Part shown: piece after piece, positions 41,196 to 49,000 of the stretch
How the letters are laid out: each line of letters starts with the position of its first letter
How positions within the stretch are numbered: the stretch's first letter is position 1
From: Verrucomicrobium sp.
Lineage (GTDB): Bacteria; Verrucomicrobiota; Verrucomicrobiia; Methylacidiphilales; UBA1321
Length of the DNA: 64,000 nucleotides
NCBI GenBank assembly: GCA_017849585.1
Contig: JAFIGT010000043.1
Span: 1-64,000, forward strand
Direction: 5' to 3'
The notes under the pieces: generated by a model
Database searches by the model: none
Seen by the model: the letters and a program-made list of their open reading frames with translations, nothing else
Told to the model about the DNA's origin: nothing
Program-made: the position numbers and the translations under genes

Positions 41196-41914
41196 GGGAG
41201 GAAGCTGTCCTTGATTTTTTCAAACTCAGAAAACAGTTGTCGCCGATAGGCTTGGGCCCGGATAACGTGGCTGGATTTAGCCAGTTCAGGAAGGGAGGAC
41301 TGACGTTGCGCCACCGCGCTGAGCGTGATGCCGTAGTTGCGTATGGCATGTTGCAATTCTGGCAAGCGCGACTGCATGCGGATTTCTTGCGGTTGAAAGA
41401 TCCTGCGGAAAGCTTGAGCTTCTGCTGTATTTTCCCAATACGCAAATGGAACTGCGCCATATTCGTGCTTATTCAGAACAATGACATACGATACACGATC
41501 CTGAAGTTGTGCAGCCCATGACAGAACGCTCTCTACACTGGCCGGATCGCTGGTGACCAACCCTACCGCTGTAAATGTGAGGATGTCCGCCACATTCTCG
41601 TACATATTTTCAAACCACTGGCTGGCCACTTTCCCGCTGCTCGATCCCAAGTCAGCGAGAATAATCCGCGCATCCTGATCTGCGTAATCAATGAACGCGT
41701 CAAGTCCAGCCGGTGTATTAATGTCTATTTTTTGCGCCGATTCCGGGAAGAAATGACTGAAACTGCCTTTACTTTTGTTTTCAGTGTCCATGTCTAGGTG
41801 CTGGCACGGAATCTGATGTTCGATGAACCATTCGGCCAGGGTGGTTAGAAAAGTGGTCTTACCGGTGCCACCTTTGCCGCCGATGGTGAATATGACTTTT
41901 TTAGATGTGGACAT
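41192..41914 (-). CDS. ParA/MinD-like ATPase (MobD/TraL-like)
   Basis: The 240-residue protein has the deviant Walker A GGKGGTGKTT at residues 12-21, DMDTENKSKGS as the A-prime region, and IILADLGSSSG as Walker B. It is closer to mobilisation/conjugation ATPases (IncP TraL, MobD) than to partition ParA because no N-terminal DNA-binding domain or ParB partner is present. It is the middle gene of a three-gene minus-strand unit with the HTH protein upstream. Confidence 0.82.
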   Translation of the reverse strand: MSTSKKVIFTIGGKGGTGKTTFLTTLAEWFIEHQIPCQHLDMDTENKSKGSFSHFFPESAQKIDINTPAGLDAFIDYADQDARIILADLGSSSGKVASQWFENMYENVADILTFTAVGLVTSDPASVESVLSWAAQLQDRVSYVIVLNKHEYGAVPFAYWENTAEAQAFRRIFQPQEIRMQSRLPELQHAIRNYGITLSAVAQRQSSLPELAKSSHVIRAQAYRRQLFSEFEKIKDSFLP

Positions 41915-41926
41915 AATAAGGTTCTT

Positions 41927-42289
41927 TTAGGGTTTGAAGGTGAGAGGTTTATTCTCGTCGTAAGTAAAAATCTTCGGTGTCTCAAAAGGAGCCTTGGATC
42001 GTTTGAGCTTTTCAATGGCATCGCTTTGGGAAATAGGCCGAACTGGCAAAGGAGTCCGGGAACGCGAAAGGGCAGGCTCAATCATGGTGTAGACAGCCCG
42101 GGGCGGTTTTGAACGCACCTTCACAAAATTATGGATACCGGACGGAGCGGCACTAATACCGTGCTGCTTCAGCAAGATTCGGGAAATCTCTACGAAGCTT
42201 ATGTTTTGTTTTCGCAGGGCAACGATGACTCCGGCTACTGGAACAAGTTTGCTCTGAAACGGTTTTCCGCGTTGTGATGTGAGGGACAT
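41927..42289 (-). CDS. Small helix-turn-helix protein of the mobilisation region
   Basis: The 120-residue basic protein contains VIVALRKQNISFVEISRILLKQHGISAAPSGIHNFVKVRSK, with a helix-turn-helix-like spacing of the sort found in small mobilisation and TraK-type proteins. The C-terminal half is Pro/Lys-rich. A GTTAATAA motif lies 31 bases upstream with a GGAG between, so it leads the unit with the ParA-like gene. Confidence 0.6.
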   Translation of the reverse strand: MSLTSQRGKPFQSKLVPVAGVIVALRKQNISFVEISRILLKQHGISAAPSGIHNFVKVRSKPPRAVYTMIEPALSRSRTPLPVRPISQSDAIEKLKRSKAPFETPKIFTYDENKPLTFKP

Positions 42290-42320
42290 GGTTTGAGTGA
42301 AGCTTTTCGCCTCACTCTCC

Positions 42321-42328
42321 TTATTAAC
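42321..42328 (-). promoter_or_regulatory. Family B motif (mobilisation unit)
   Basis: GTTAATAA on the minus strand, preceded by TGT, 31 bases before the ATG at 42289. AAGGAGAG follows it directly. Confidence 0.55.
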
Positions 42329-42367
42329 ACATCGCTTTTTACGAAACCTAGATGACAGACAGGGTGC

Positions 42368-42868
42368 TTATTGACTCAGTAGAAATTCCACGGCCTTGAG
42401 AATCCCGGCTAGAATTCCTGGGCCAACCAAGGCGGTAAAGAACAGGCCGGGAACCCATCGAGGAATTCTGAACCAGGAAGAAATAGAGTATCGGACCATT
42501 TCCCGAATAATCCATAATCCGAACAGTTGGACCAGGAACAGGATGATAGCGATCAGGCAATCCAGCCGGACATACTCGGTATAGCGACAGTAAAATGGCC
42601 AAATGACAACATTCAGGCACAGCTTCCCAAGCTCATAGGTTGCCAGGGCCAGAAAATAATACCACGCCGCAATCCACGAATACGGAGCCGCCATTTCCTG
42701 ATAATGCGACAACGCCGCGAATCCCCATGCGATCCCCTTGCAGGCGGCGGCTAAAATCAGAACAAAGATACAGCCCTCGCCCAAACCTTCATTGTAATCC
42801 GATGGGGAAGACTTCGCCGGTGGATCAATCAGATTGTCCAGAGGCTTAAAATTGAAAAAATTACCCAT
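42368..42868 (-). CDS. Membrane protein of the transfer region
   Basis: About 166 residues with three or four hydrophobic segments (FVLILAAACKGIAWGFAAL, WYYFLALATYEL, LIAIILFLVQLFGLWII, VPGLFFTALVGPGILAGIL). The start MGNFFNFKPLDNL at 42868 is chosen because a family A motif ends ten bases upstream; the longer ORF reads through it. Comparable small membrane proteins (TraP-like) occur in I-type transfer regions. Confidence 0.6.
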   Translation of the reverse strand: MGNFFNFKPLDNLIDPPAKSSPSDYNEGLGEGCIFVLILAAACKGIAWGFAALSHYQEMAAPYSWIAAWYYFLALATYELGKLCLNVVIWPFYCRYTEYVRLDCLIAIILFLVQLFGLWIIREMVRYSISSWFRIPRWVPGLFFTALVGPGILAGILKAVEFLLSQ

Positions 42869-42878
42869 AGTATGGCCT

Positions 42879-42889
42879 AGACTACGGGG
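42879..42889 (-). promoter_or_regulatory. Family A motif (gene at 42868)
   Basis: CCCCGTAGTCT on the minus strand, ten bases before the ATG at 42868. It is one of two family A sites inside the transfer region. Confidence 0.65.
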
Positions 42890-42955
42890 GATCATTTATT
42901 AGCTTGGAGGAGCGGGGACCGACGACAATAAGGTGACGCTGGCTACCTTTACCCA

Positions 42956-44008
42956 TCAACCATAGATGAAGGAATCAACTTGAAAGAGTGTCTCATAATC
43001 TTGCCCGGTCCGTTTGGCAAAGCGGTCTGACAACTCATGGATTCGGTTCTCCATAATCAGGCTTCCCCACCGGGAAAGGTCGTTGCCGCCACGTCCATAC
43101 CCATCTTTCCTCTTCCGGAATACGGCGGCTTGATAGGCGAGCGTCACCGGAGCCAATCCCAGCCTCTGGTTTGCAGTGGGGTTGGGAATTAATTTCTGGG
43201 CTAAAATAAGTTTCAAGCACCGCGCCAGTTGTCGGGTGGCGTCACGCCGGTCGGCTTCCGGGTATTCGTTTAGCAACCGGGACACAGTGCTGGCCACATC
43301 TTCCGCATGCACGGTCGCAAAGACCAGCATGTTCAGGTTTGCCGCCTTGAGCGCGGCCCGAAGCGTCTCGATATGGTTGATCTCTCCGAAAGCCATGACA
43401 TTAACATCCTGCATGAGAGCCAACGCCACTCCCGTGTGATAGTCTTCAATATCGGTTCCCACAACCTGCTGGGTTACCAACGAGCGGTTGCTGGCCAACG
43501 CGTACTCGATCGGATCTTCGAACGTCCGAATATGAAGCGCATTGCTCTGGTTCAGATAATCCAAAGTCGATGCCTGGCTGGTACTTTTCCCCGCACAGGG
43601 GCCGCCCGAATAAAGAACAAGACCCGGAGACGTATCGCAGAGATAATCCATTAAAGCTGGCTCATATCCAAGATCCTTGAGCCGCGGTACGATAGCCGGG
43701 ATAAACCGGAAGGTAATCACCCGTTTACCATTGCTTCGATAGCCAATTGCTCGAATGCGGTAAACTCCATAGGTAAACCCGGATTTCATATTCACCTTGG
43801 ACAGCCCTTCAAAAAGCGACTGATAAAGCAGGTCAAATCCTTCCGTCGCTTCCTTTGCCAAATTCCGGTTCCCCATTTCCCGAAAAGTTCGCACCAGCCG
43901 ATATACCGGTTCCCATCCTTCCACCAAGTGCAAGTCTGTCGCCCCAATCTTGCCGCCCTCCTCCAATAGTCGTGGAAAAAGAGTATCGGATAGATCCGTT
44001 TTGTTCAT
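42956..44008 (-). CDS. DotB/TraJ-like secretion ATPase
   Basis: The 350-residue protein is a hexameric PilT/VirB11-superfamily ATPase of the kind that powers type IVB (Dot/Icm, I-type) systems. Walker A is SGGPCAGKST, followed by TFEDPIEYAL (Asp box), AFGEINHIETLRAALKAANL (Walker B) and VFATVHAEDV (His box). Both the Walker A loop and the GEINHIET box differ slightly from the usual GPTGSGKST and GEIRD. The gene is divergent from the VirB6-like gene, with mirrored family B motifs between them. Confidence 0.87.
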   Translation of the reverse strand: MNKTDLSDTLFPRLLEEGGKIGATDLHLVEGWEPVYRLVRTFREMGNRNLAKEATEGFDLLYQSLFEGLSKVNMKSGFTYGVYRIRAIGYRSNGKRVITFRFIPAIVPRLKDLGYEPALMDYLCDTSPGLVLYSGGPCAGKSTSQASTLDYLNQSNALHIRTFEDPIEYALASNRSLVTQQVVGTDIEDYHTGVALALMQDVNVMAFGEINHIETLRAALKAANLNMLVFATVHAEDVASTVSRLLNEYPEADRRDATRQLARCLKLILAQKLIPNPTANQRLGLAPVTLAYQAAVFRKRKDGYGRGGNDLSRWGSLIMENRIHELSDRFAKRTGQDYETLFQVDSFIYG

Positions 44009-44023
44009 AAAAGAAGCTGATTC

Positions 44024-44031
44024 CTATTAAC
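44024..44031 (-). promoter_or_regulatory. Family B motif (DotB-like ATPase)
   Basis: GTTAATAG on the minus strand, preceded by GTGT, 15 bases before the ATG at 44008. It mirrors the copy at 44061-44068. Confidence 0.6.
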
Positions 44032-44060
44032 ACACCGTCCCGGGGTCTTTGGGTGTGCGT

Positions 44061-44068
44061 GTTAATAG
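44061..44068 (+). promoter_or_regulatory. Family B start-proximal motif (gene at 44076)
   Basis: GTTAATAG, preceded by GCGT, followed by seven bases (AAGGGTC) and the ATG at 44076. Confidence 0.65.
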
Positions 44069-44075
44069 AAGGGTC

Positions 44076-45413
44076 ATGACCTGTTTCATGCCTCTTCTCT
44101 TTGCCTCCAGCGGTTCGGGCATCGCCTCCGCCAGTGACCAAATCGTTTCGGGGATTACTCAAGGAAGCGAGGTGCTGCGCCAAACTTCTCTGCAAGTCGT
44201 CAATTCCCTGCTGCCTTTTTGCGTGAACCTCCGAGTAATCATCGGTGGATTTTCGGTAATGTTCGGACGCTCTTCCCTTGCCGAGGAATTAGCAACCATA
44301 ACCCTGCGCGCCCTTCTGGTGTCGGCTCTCGTGTTCTCATCGCTGTATTCTGAGATCATCGGTTCAGCCGCAACCAAGATGGCCAATGCCGGAAGGCAAT
44401 TAAGCCCTCAAATTATGAATGCCATGGGTGCCCCGGGATCTTCCGCGGAACCGATCGATTACTGGTGCGATTGGATCAATGGAAAAGATAACGGCGGCAA
44501 ACCAAGGTTCGGATACGACTACATTTCCACTAAGATCATCAATGCGAAATCCATGGTTCAGGAAGCCCAGCAAGCCCTTTCCAGGGTTGGAAGCAGTAAA
44601 GACCAGACAACTGCCGCTACCGATCGCGTTCAAACCGATAGCTCTGTCTCTGGTACGATGGTCAAGGTGCTCGGATTTCTCTTTGGAGGAGCCATGATCG
44701 CGGTGGCTATCGCCTTCGCCTGGCTCACTGCTGGCCTGACCGGGGCGATGGCTGCCATCGGGTGCATCGTCTTGGCTGCTTTCTCTTTTTTGGGCGGCTA
44801 CATAGGCACTCAGATGCTCTACTATCTGATCTATGCCCTAGGCATCGCCGTGATGCCGCTGTGCGTATTCGACCGGTTCAAGGATTTGTGGCTCCATTGG
44901 ATTTTCTATCTGATCGGCACACTGCTGGCCGTTTTCTTGTTCTACGTTTTCAATGCATTTGGCTTTGGACTGATTTCGCTCATCACAACCCATATCTTTG
45001 AGAGTGGATTGCTTTCCACGATTCTTGGTCAGGCTGCTTCCAGTGTCCTGACCTCGATGTTCCCGGTTATTTCGGAGGCATTCCAAAAATTGGGCCTGGG
45101 AAATGGCCAGGACATTCTCTTGGCGATGTTTCCCGTCGCCATTTGGCTGGGTGGGATTGCCATCGTATCGGCATTGGTGGCGGGAGGATTAACATTGGGT
45201 GGCGTTGGGATTGCTGTCGGGCTTTCATGGCAACGGGCCTTCACCCATGAGGGAGTATTGGAAACGATCACCCGTCTCTTCCAAGGACTTCAGGGAGGAG
45301 TTTCCACCATGATGGGAGCATTGGCCAACAGGACGGTTCAGGCGGGGGCCGAAATGGGACGCGGGGCGTTCTCTCTGTTCCGCGGCGCAGGAAAGTTGTT
45401 TTTGAAAAAATAA
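44076..45413 (+). CDS. VirB6/TrbL-like polytopic inner-membrane protein
   Basis: About 446 residues: a signal-like N terminus (MTCFMPLLFASSGSGIASAS), a hydrophobic pair around 40-95, a soluble loop, then six or so long helices between about 200 and 400 (MIAVAIAFAWLTAGLTGAMAAIGCIVLAAFSF and following). It ends with a basic tail. This is the plan of VirB6/TrbL inner-membrane channel proteins. The start is the ATG at 44076, seven bases after the motif; an earlier in-frame start runs through it. Confidence 0.75.
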   Translation: MTCFMPLLFASSGSGIASASDQIVSGITQGSEVLRQTSLQVVNSLLPFCVNLRVIIGGFSVMFGRSSLAEELATITLRALLVSALVFSSLYSEIIGSAATKMANAGRQLSPQIMNAMGAPGSSAEPIDYWCDWINGKDNGGKPRFGYDYISTKIINAKSMVQEAQQALSRVGSSKDQTTAATDRVQTDSSVSGTMVKVLGFLFGGAMIAVAIAFAWLTAGLTGAMAAIGCIVLAAFSFLGGYIGTQMLYYLIYALGIAVMPLCVFDRFKDLWLHWIFYLIGTLLAVFLFYVFNAFGFGLISLITTHIFESGLLSTILGQAASSVLTSMFPVISEAFQKLGLGNGQDILLAMFPVAIWLGGIAIVSALVAGGLTLGGVGIAVGLSWQRAFTHEGVLETITRLFQGLQGGVSTMMGALANRTVQAGAEMGRGAFSLFRGAGKLFLKK

Positions 45414-45425
45414 ATGCCTACCATT

Positions 45426-45436
45426 CCCCGTAATCT
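45426..45436 (+). promoter_or_regulatory. Family A start-proximal motif (lipoprotein gene)
   Basis: CCCCGTAATCT, a one-base variant, followed by six bases and the ATG at 45443. It is the second family A site inside the transfer region. Confidence 0.7.
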
Positions 45437-45442
45437 AATCGT

Positions 45443-45766
45443 ATGAACACAAATAAACTAAGTGCATTACTGATAGTGGTTCTGGGCATCGTTTTGACTA
45501 GTTGCGGTTCCAATTCCGCTCCAACCGGAACTTGGGAGTACAAGGAGACCACTTCCCGCACGACGATGATGATTGAATCAGATGGGGTGGTAACGATGGA
45601 CGTTAAATTCACCGACACACCGAGCTTAAACACCCACAATACGACCAAGTATAGGGAGTTTAAAAACAACCGGCTCGTATTTGAAAATGGCCGGGTCTGG
45701 ACTTACGTTCCACAAAGTCGGGAATTCATCGCTCCGGATGGAGTCCACTTTATCAAGGTAGAATAG
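45443..45766 (+). CDS. Small lipoprotein
   Basis: The 107-residue precursor has a signal peptide ending in the lipobox LTSC (Cys at about 21). A beta-rich soluble domain follows, with GTWEYKETTSRTTMMIESDGVVTMDVKF. No family recognised. It could be an entry-exclusion or outer-membrane protein of the element; this is guesswork from location. Confidence 0.7.
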   Translation: MNTNKLSALLIVVLGIVLTSCGSNSAPTGTWEYKETTSRTTMMIESDGVVTMDVKFTDTPSLNTHNTTKYREFKNNRLVFENGRVWTYVPQSREFIAPDGVHFIKVE

Positions 45767-45780
45767 CATCAAAGTATTTA

Positions 45781-46962
45781 TTAATTCCGAGTGATTCCCC
45801 GTCCCTGATCCCAATCTCTTTTCGACCGATATGGGGGGCGCTCTAGAAAATCGCCGGCAATAGAGGCTTTGGCCATGTCACGCGCGGTTAGTGCGTCTTT
45901 TGTCGCCGCCACTCTCCCGGTTTTAATAGCGATGGCATGGCATATCTGGCCCAGTGCATCCAGCATCATCGCCGGCGCAAATTCGTATTTCAGGGCTGAT
46001 TCCCCAATAATGGGCAAAAGGTCACCCCAAGTCGGAGCCAATACCTTGAAAAAAATGGGACGGTCATCTTTGGTCAGGACAAGGCCGCCCTGCTCATCTT
46101 TCACGCAACGATATTCAAACATCGGTTCACCATCCGTTAGGTTCCGAAGACGTTTTTTGACCGCATTCCACGTTCCTCCAGTCGAGTTGGCTTGAAGGCG
46201 GATATTCTTTACCTCCTCGATTCCCGATTGGGCTTGAGCATAAAAATTCCACTTTTTGGGAATGCCTGCGGGAACTAGCTGGCGCAAGAGGCGCATGGAA
46301 ACATCCCGCGCATTGGCATATTCTTCGAGCAGAATTTTCCTTACCGCCACGCTCTTCCCAAATTGCTGCGCTTTTTCCCTGAGTCGAAATTCCAGATGTT
46401 GAACCGCATTCTCGCGGGCTACCTTGAGCTTGCCTGAATCTTTCTTCAACTCCTTGAAACGTTCGCTTCCCACCCTATTGCTAACAATGAGATCCACCGC
46501 TGTAGCAAAGTGCTTCCCTTGTGGCGTCAGGCGAATTCTTTTTCCGTTCGCTAATTCCGCAATTCGTTTCCTTTCGTTTCCAAAGGCCGCAATCAATGCC
46601 GGTGAATCTAAATTCAAAAGTTGGATCATCATTTCCGCATGCACCGCCCGCTCACCAAGGATCTGCGACGCTTCAATCCACGCCGCCGATGCCGCCGGGC
46701 TGAACCGCTTCCCATCCGCAACATCGGTAGCCGCTTTGGCTGAAAGATTGGAAAGCTCGTCTTTGACCTCAGGAGAAAAGCTGATTGCATTCTCGGCACC
46801 GTGTATGAGTCCCTCGATCAACTCCTGACGCTTGTCCCATTCCAAAACATTCAGAGGGACGCCAAAAGCAACGAAGTCCGTTGGGGTTTTCAACAGATAA
46901 TCGAGCTTTCCAGAACTGGCCTGAGAAAATAAGGACTGGGGCGGGGTATAGTGGAGGCTCAT
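45781..46962 (-). CDS. Hypothetical protein of the transfer region, 393 residues
   Basis: Soluble, largely helical and basic (RENAVQHLEFRLREKAQQFGK), no signal or membrane segment, no recognised domain. The start at 46962 is supported by a family B motif 8 bases upstream and AGGAAGG. Expression from the same promoter family as the secretion genes suggests a transfer function, perhaps cytoplasmic DNA processing. Confidence 0.65.
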   Translation of the reverse strand: MSLHYTPPQSLFSQASSGKLDYLLKTPTDFVAFGVPLNVLEWDKRQELIEGLIHGAENAISFSPEVKDELSNLSAKAATDVADGKRFSPAASAAWIEASQILGERAVHAEMMIQLLNLDSPALIAAFGNERKRIAELANGKRIRLTPQGKHFATAVDLIVSNRVGSERFKELKKDSGKLKVARENAVQHLEFRLREKAQQFGKSVAVRKILLEEYANARDVSMRLLRQLVPAGIPKKWNFYAQAQSGIEEVKNIRLQANSTGGTWNAVKKRLRNLTDGEPMFEYRCVKDEQGGLVLTKDDRPIFFKVLAPTWGDLLPIIGESALKYEFAPAMMLDALGQICHAIAIKTGRVAATKDALTARDMAKASIAGDFLERPPYRSKRDWDQGRGITRN

Positions 46963-46970
46963 CCTTCCTA

Positions 46971-46978
46971 CTATTAAC
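46971..46978 (-). promoter_or_regulatory. Family B start-proximal motif (gene at 46962)
   Basis: GTTAATAG on the minus strand, eight bases before the ATG at 46962. Confidence 0.65.
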
Positions 46979-47073
46979 TCATGGCGTTTTTATCTTGCCG
47001 TTTCGCGTGCGGAACATTTCCTTCTCCAGCATTGAGCAAACACAACCGCCTCCGTGCTGGCATGGCGCATTAG

Positions 47074-47081
47074 CTTAATTG
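47074..47081 (+). promoter_or_regulatory. Family B start-proximal motif (gene at 47089)
   Basis: CTTAATTG followed by GAAAGGC (seven bases) and the ATG at 47089; nearly identical to the arrangement at 52248-52263. Confidence 0.65.
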
Positions 47082-47088
47082 GAAAGGC

Positions 47089-47301
47089 ATGAAGGAGTTT
47101 CAAGTCTTGCGAGAACCTGTCCCGGGAGCGTCGACGCAGCCCTTCCTCAAGCAAGGCGTCTGCGCCGTATTAACCTGCTTCAAAGAATTGGCCGCAGCCC
47201 TGTTGGAGGTTTGCGTAGAGACTGGGGCCGCTTTACAAGAAGAGTTTCAGTCGATCAGAGAAGAATTGCGTCGGGAATTCACCGATCTCTTCCACCGATA
47301 A
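47089..47301 (+). CDS. Small protein, 70 residues
   Basis: Acidic helical protein (AALLEVCVETGAALQEEFQSIREELRREF) of unknown function. The start is fixed by the family B motif. It ends three bases before the next gene, so the pair is coupled. Confidence 0.6.
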   Translation: MKEFQVLREPVPGASTQPFLKQGVCAVLTCFKELAAALLEVCVETGAALQEEFQSIREELRREFTDLFHR

Positions 47302-47304
47302 TTC

Positions 47305-47817
47305 ATGAATACAAAAAAGAAACCACTTCAACCCAAGGAGCTTGGATGGCTTACATTGAGATTGGCGCTCCTTGTTGGCTTTTCCAGCATCCTAACCGCT
47401 TTGTCCTTCCAAGGAACCTGGGTGTGGTTTTATAGGCGTTATCTTGCCCAGAATGAACCGCAGTGGCTGCTTCGCACATGGCCTTGGCTCCCCTATCTTG
47501 CTTCCTCTACTCTGGCTGGATTCGCACTGACATTCATCACGATGACGCTCATTAAGATCGTTTTTGAAACATCTCCGAAAGGCCGGATCGTCGATGATCC
47601 AGAGTATGAATTGGAGCATAATGGAGTGGACAGTCCCTCCATGAATCATTTGGAGTATGTGCTTTGGTCTTGTGATGGCAATGACGGGGGCGTTCAGGAC
47701 GATTTACGCCTTTTTCACATCCCTGCCGCTTTACCCGCCATAAAGCTCGTTCCCGTCAATAATCTTCCTTCGGAGGAACAAATCGACAGCGCGGAAATTT
47801 ACAAGCAAGCAACTTAA
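47305..47817 (+). CDS. Membrane protein with two helices, 170 residues
   Basis: Two transmembrane helices (LALLVGFSSILTALSF near 20-40 and YLASSTLAGFALTFITMTLI near 63-90) are followed by an acidic cytoplasmic or periplasmic tail with no recognised domain. It starts four bases after the 70-residue gene. Confidence 0.65.
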   Translation: MNTKKKPLQPKELGWLTLRLALLVGFSSILTALSFQGTWVWFYRRYLAQNEPQWLLRTWPWLPYLASSTLAGFALTFITMTLIKIVFETSPKGRIVDDPEYELEHNGVDSPSMNHLEYVLWSCDGNDGGVQDDLRLFHIPAALPAIKLVPVNNLPSEEQIDSAEIYKQAT

Positions 47818-47994
47818 TCAACTAAAAAGCCCCTCTTATTATGTCCATAGAACCGTTTCATTTTCCTCAGCGGTTTTTCAAGAATAATGTTGAACGGGGA
47901 ATGTCACCCTGCAAGATCACAAAAGTTGCTTTGAGCAACCTGGCTTTTCAGCCAGTTAAAAACTAACTTGCGCGATACCTCGGGGGAGAAAAAA

Positions 47995-48981
47995 GTGAGC
48001 GACATCGAATCTAAATTGGGTGAAATAAAAAATCAAATCGCTGAAACCCGGGCACCGTGGAAGATCACTCCTCGTGAATTGGTAGTATGGGCGGGATTTT
48101 CACGACGGGGAAAGCAGGTGAATAACATTATTACCCGTGCCTTGCAAAGTAACGGCTTGATTACGAAACCCGACTATCAACTCGCTTACATCGATTCGCC
48201 TGTTCTAATGGAACTATCCGGGAATGTTCCTGAAAACCCAAGCGACACACGGGAAGCAGTGCACCGCGTCGGCATGCTGGCCGCTGCCAATAAAGCGCCC
48301 ATAACTGTCAACAAGAACGATGGAATCAATGTCGCCAAAACCTTAATGATCTTGCATGACTTTTCGCAGCTTCCCGTAATGTCAACACCCCGAAATGTAG
48401 ATGGGTTGATTACATGGAAATCCATGGCCACAGCAACCATTCGTAATAGCGCCTGCTCAACTGTTCAAGAGTGCATGGTCACAAATCCTCAAATCGTCGA
48501 TCATGACCACCCACTGCTTGATGTCGTCAACCTTGTCCTTAAATGGGAAGTCGTGCTTGTGCGCGGGGAAGATAAGACGATTACAGGGCTGGTTACAATG
48601 GCCGACATTACAGGACAGTTTTTGGAGCTATCCGAAGCCTTCTTGCTTCTTGAACAAATTGAAAACCATCTTCGCCCCTTAATTGCACACAACTTTACAG
48701 CGGAGGAATTAAAACAAGCATTGGATCCATCGGATACGGAAAGAGAAATTTCGAGCGTCGATGACTTAACCTTCGGGGAATACATTCGGCTCATCGAAAA
48801 ACCTGAGAATTGGGAAAAACTCCATATGCCTCTCGACAGAGGTACTGTTATCAAAAGGCTGAACGAGGTTAGAGAGCTGCGAAATGATGTTATGCACTTT
48901 CACCCGGATGGCATAGGTGATGAAGGCATTCAAATCATCCGGCAAACCGCATCGTTTTTCGGGGAATTAATTGATCAGTAA
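47995..48981 (+). CDS. Twin-CBS protein with C-terminal HEPN-like domain
   Basis: The GTG at 47995 has GGGGGAG ten bases ahead and is preferred to an upstream TTG. The 329-residue protein has an N-terminal winged-helix-like part (KITPRELVVWAGFSRRGKQVNNII). Two CBS repeats (about 95-215) follow, usual sensors of adenine nucleotides. The C-terminal helical region has DDLTFGEYIRLIE and VRELRNDVMHFHPD. RNDVMH fits the R-x4-H motif of HEPN ribonucleases. No start-proximal motif is present, so it may be cargo outside the transfer regulon. A stress- or phage-triggered RNase is possible. Confidence 0.75.
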   Translation: MSDIESKLGEIKNQIAETRAPWKITPRELVVWAGFSRRGKQVNNIITRALQSNGLITKPDYQLAYIDSPVLMELSGNVPENPSDTREAVHRVGMLAAANKAPITVNKNDGINVAKTLMILHDFSQLPVMSTPRNVDGLITWKSMATATIRNSACSTVQECMVTNPQIVDHDHPLLDVVNLVLKWEVVLVRGEDKTITGLVTMADITGQFLELSEAFLLLEQIENHLRPLIAHNFTAEELKQALDPSDTEREISSVDDLTFGEYIRLIEKPENWEKLHMPLDRGTVIKRLNEVRELRNDVMHFHPDGIGDEGIQIIRQTASFFGELIDQ

Positions 48982-49000
48982 GAACGCGTTTAGCCTGTAA

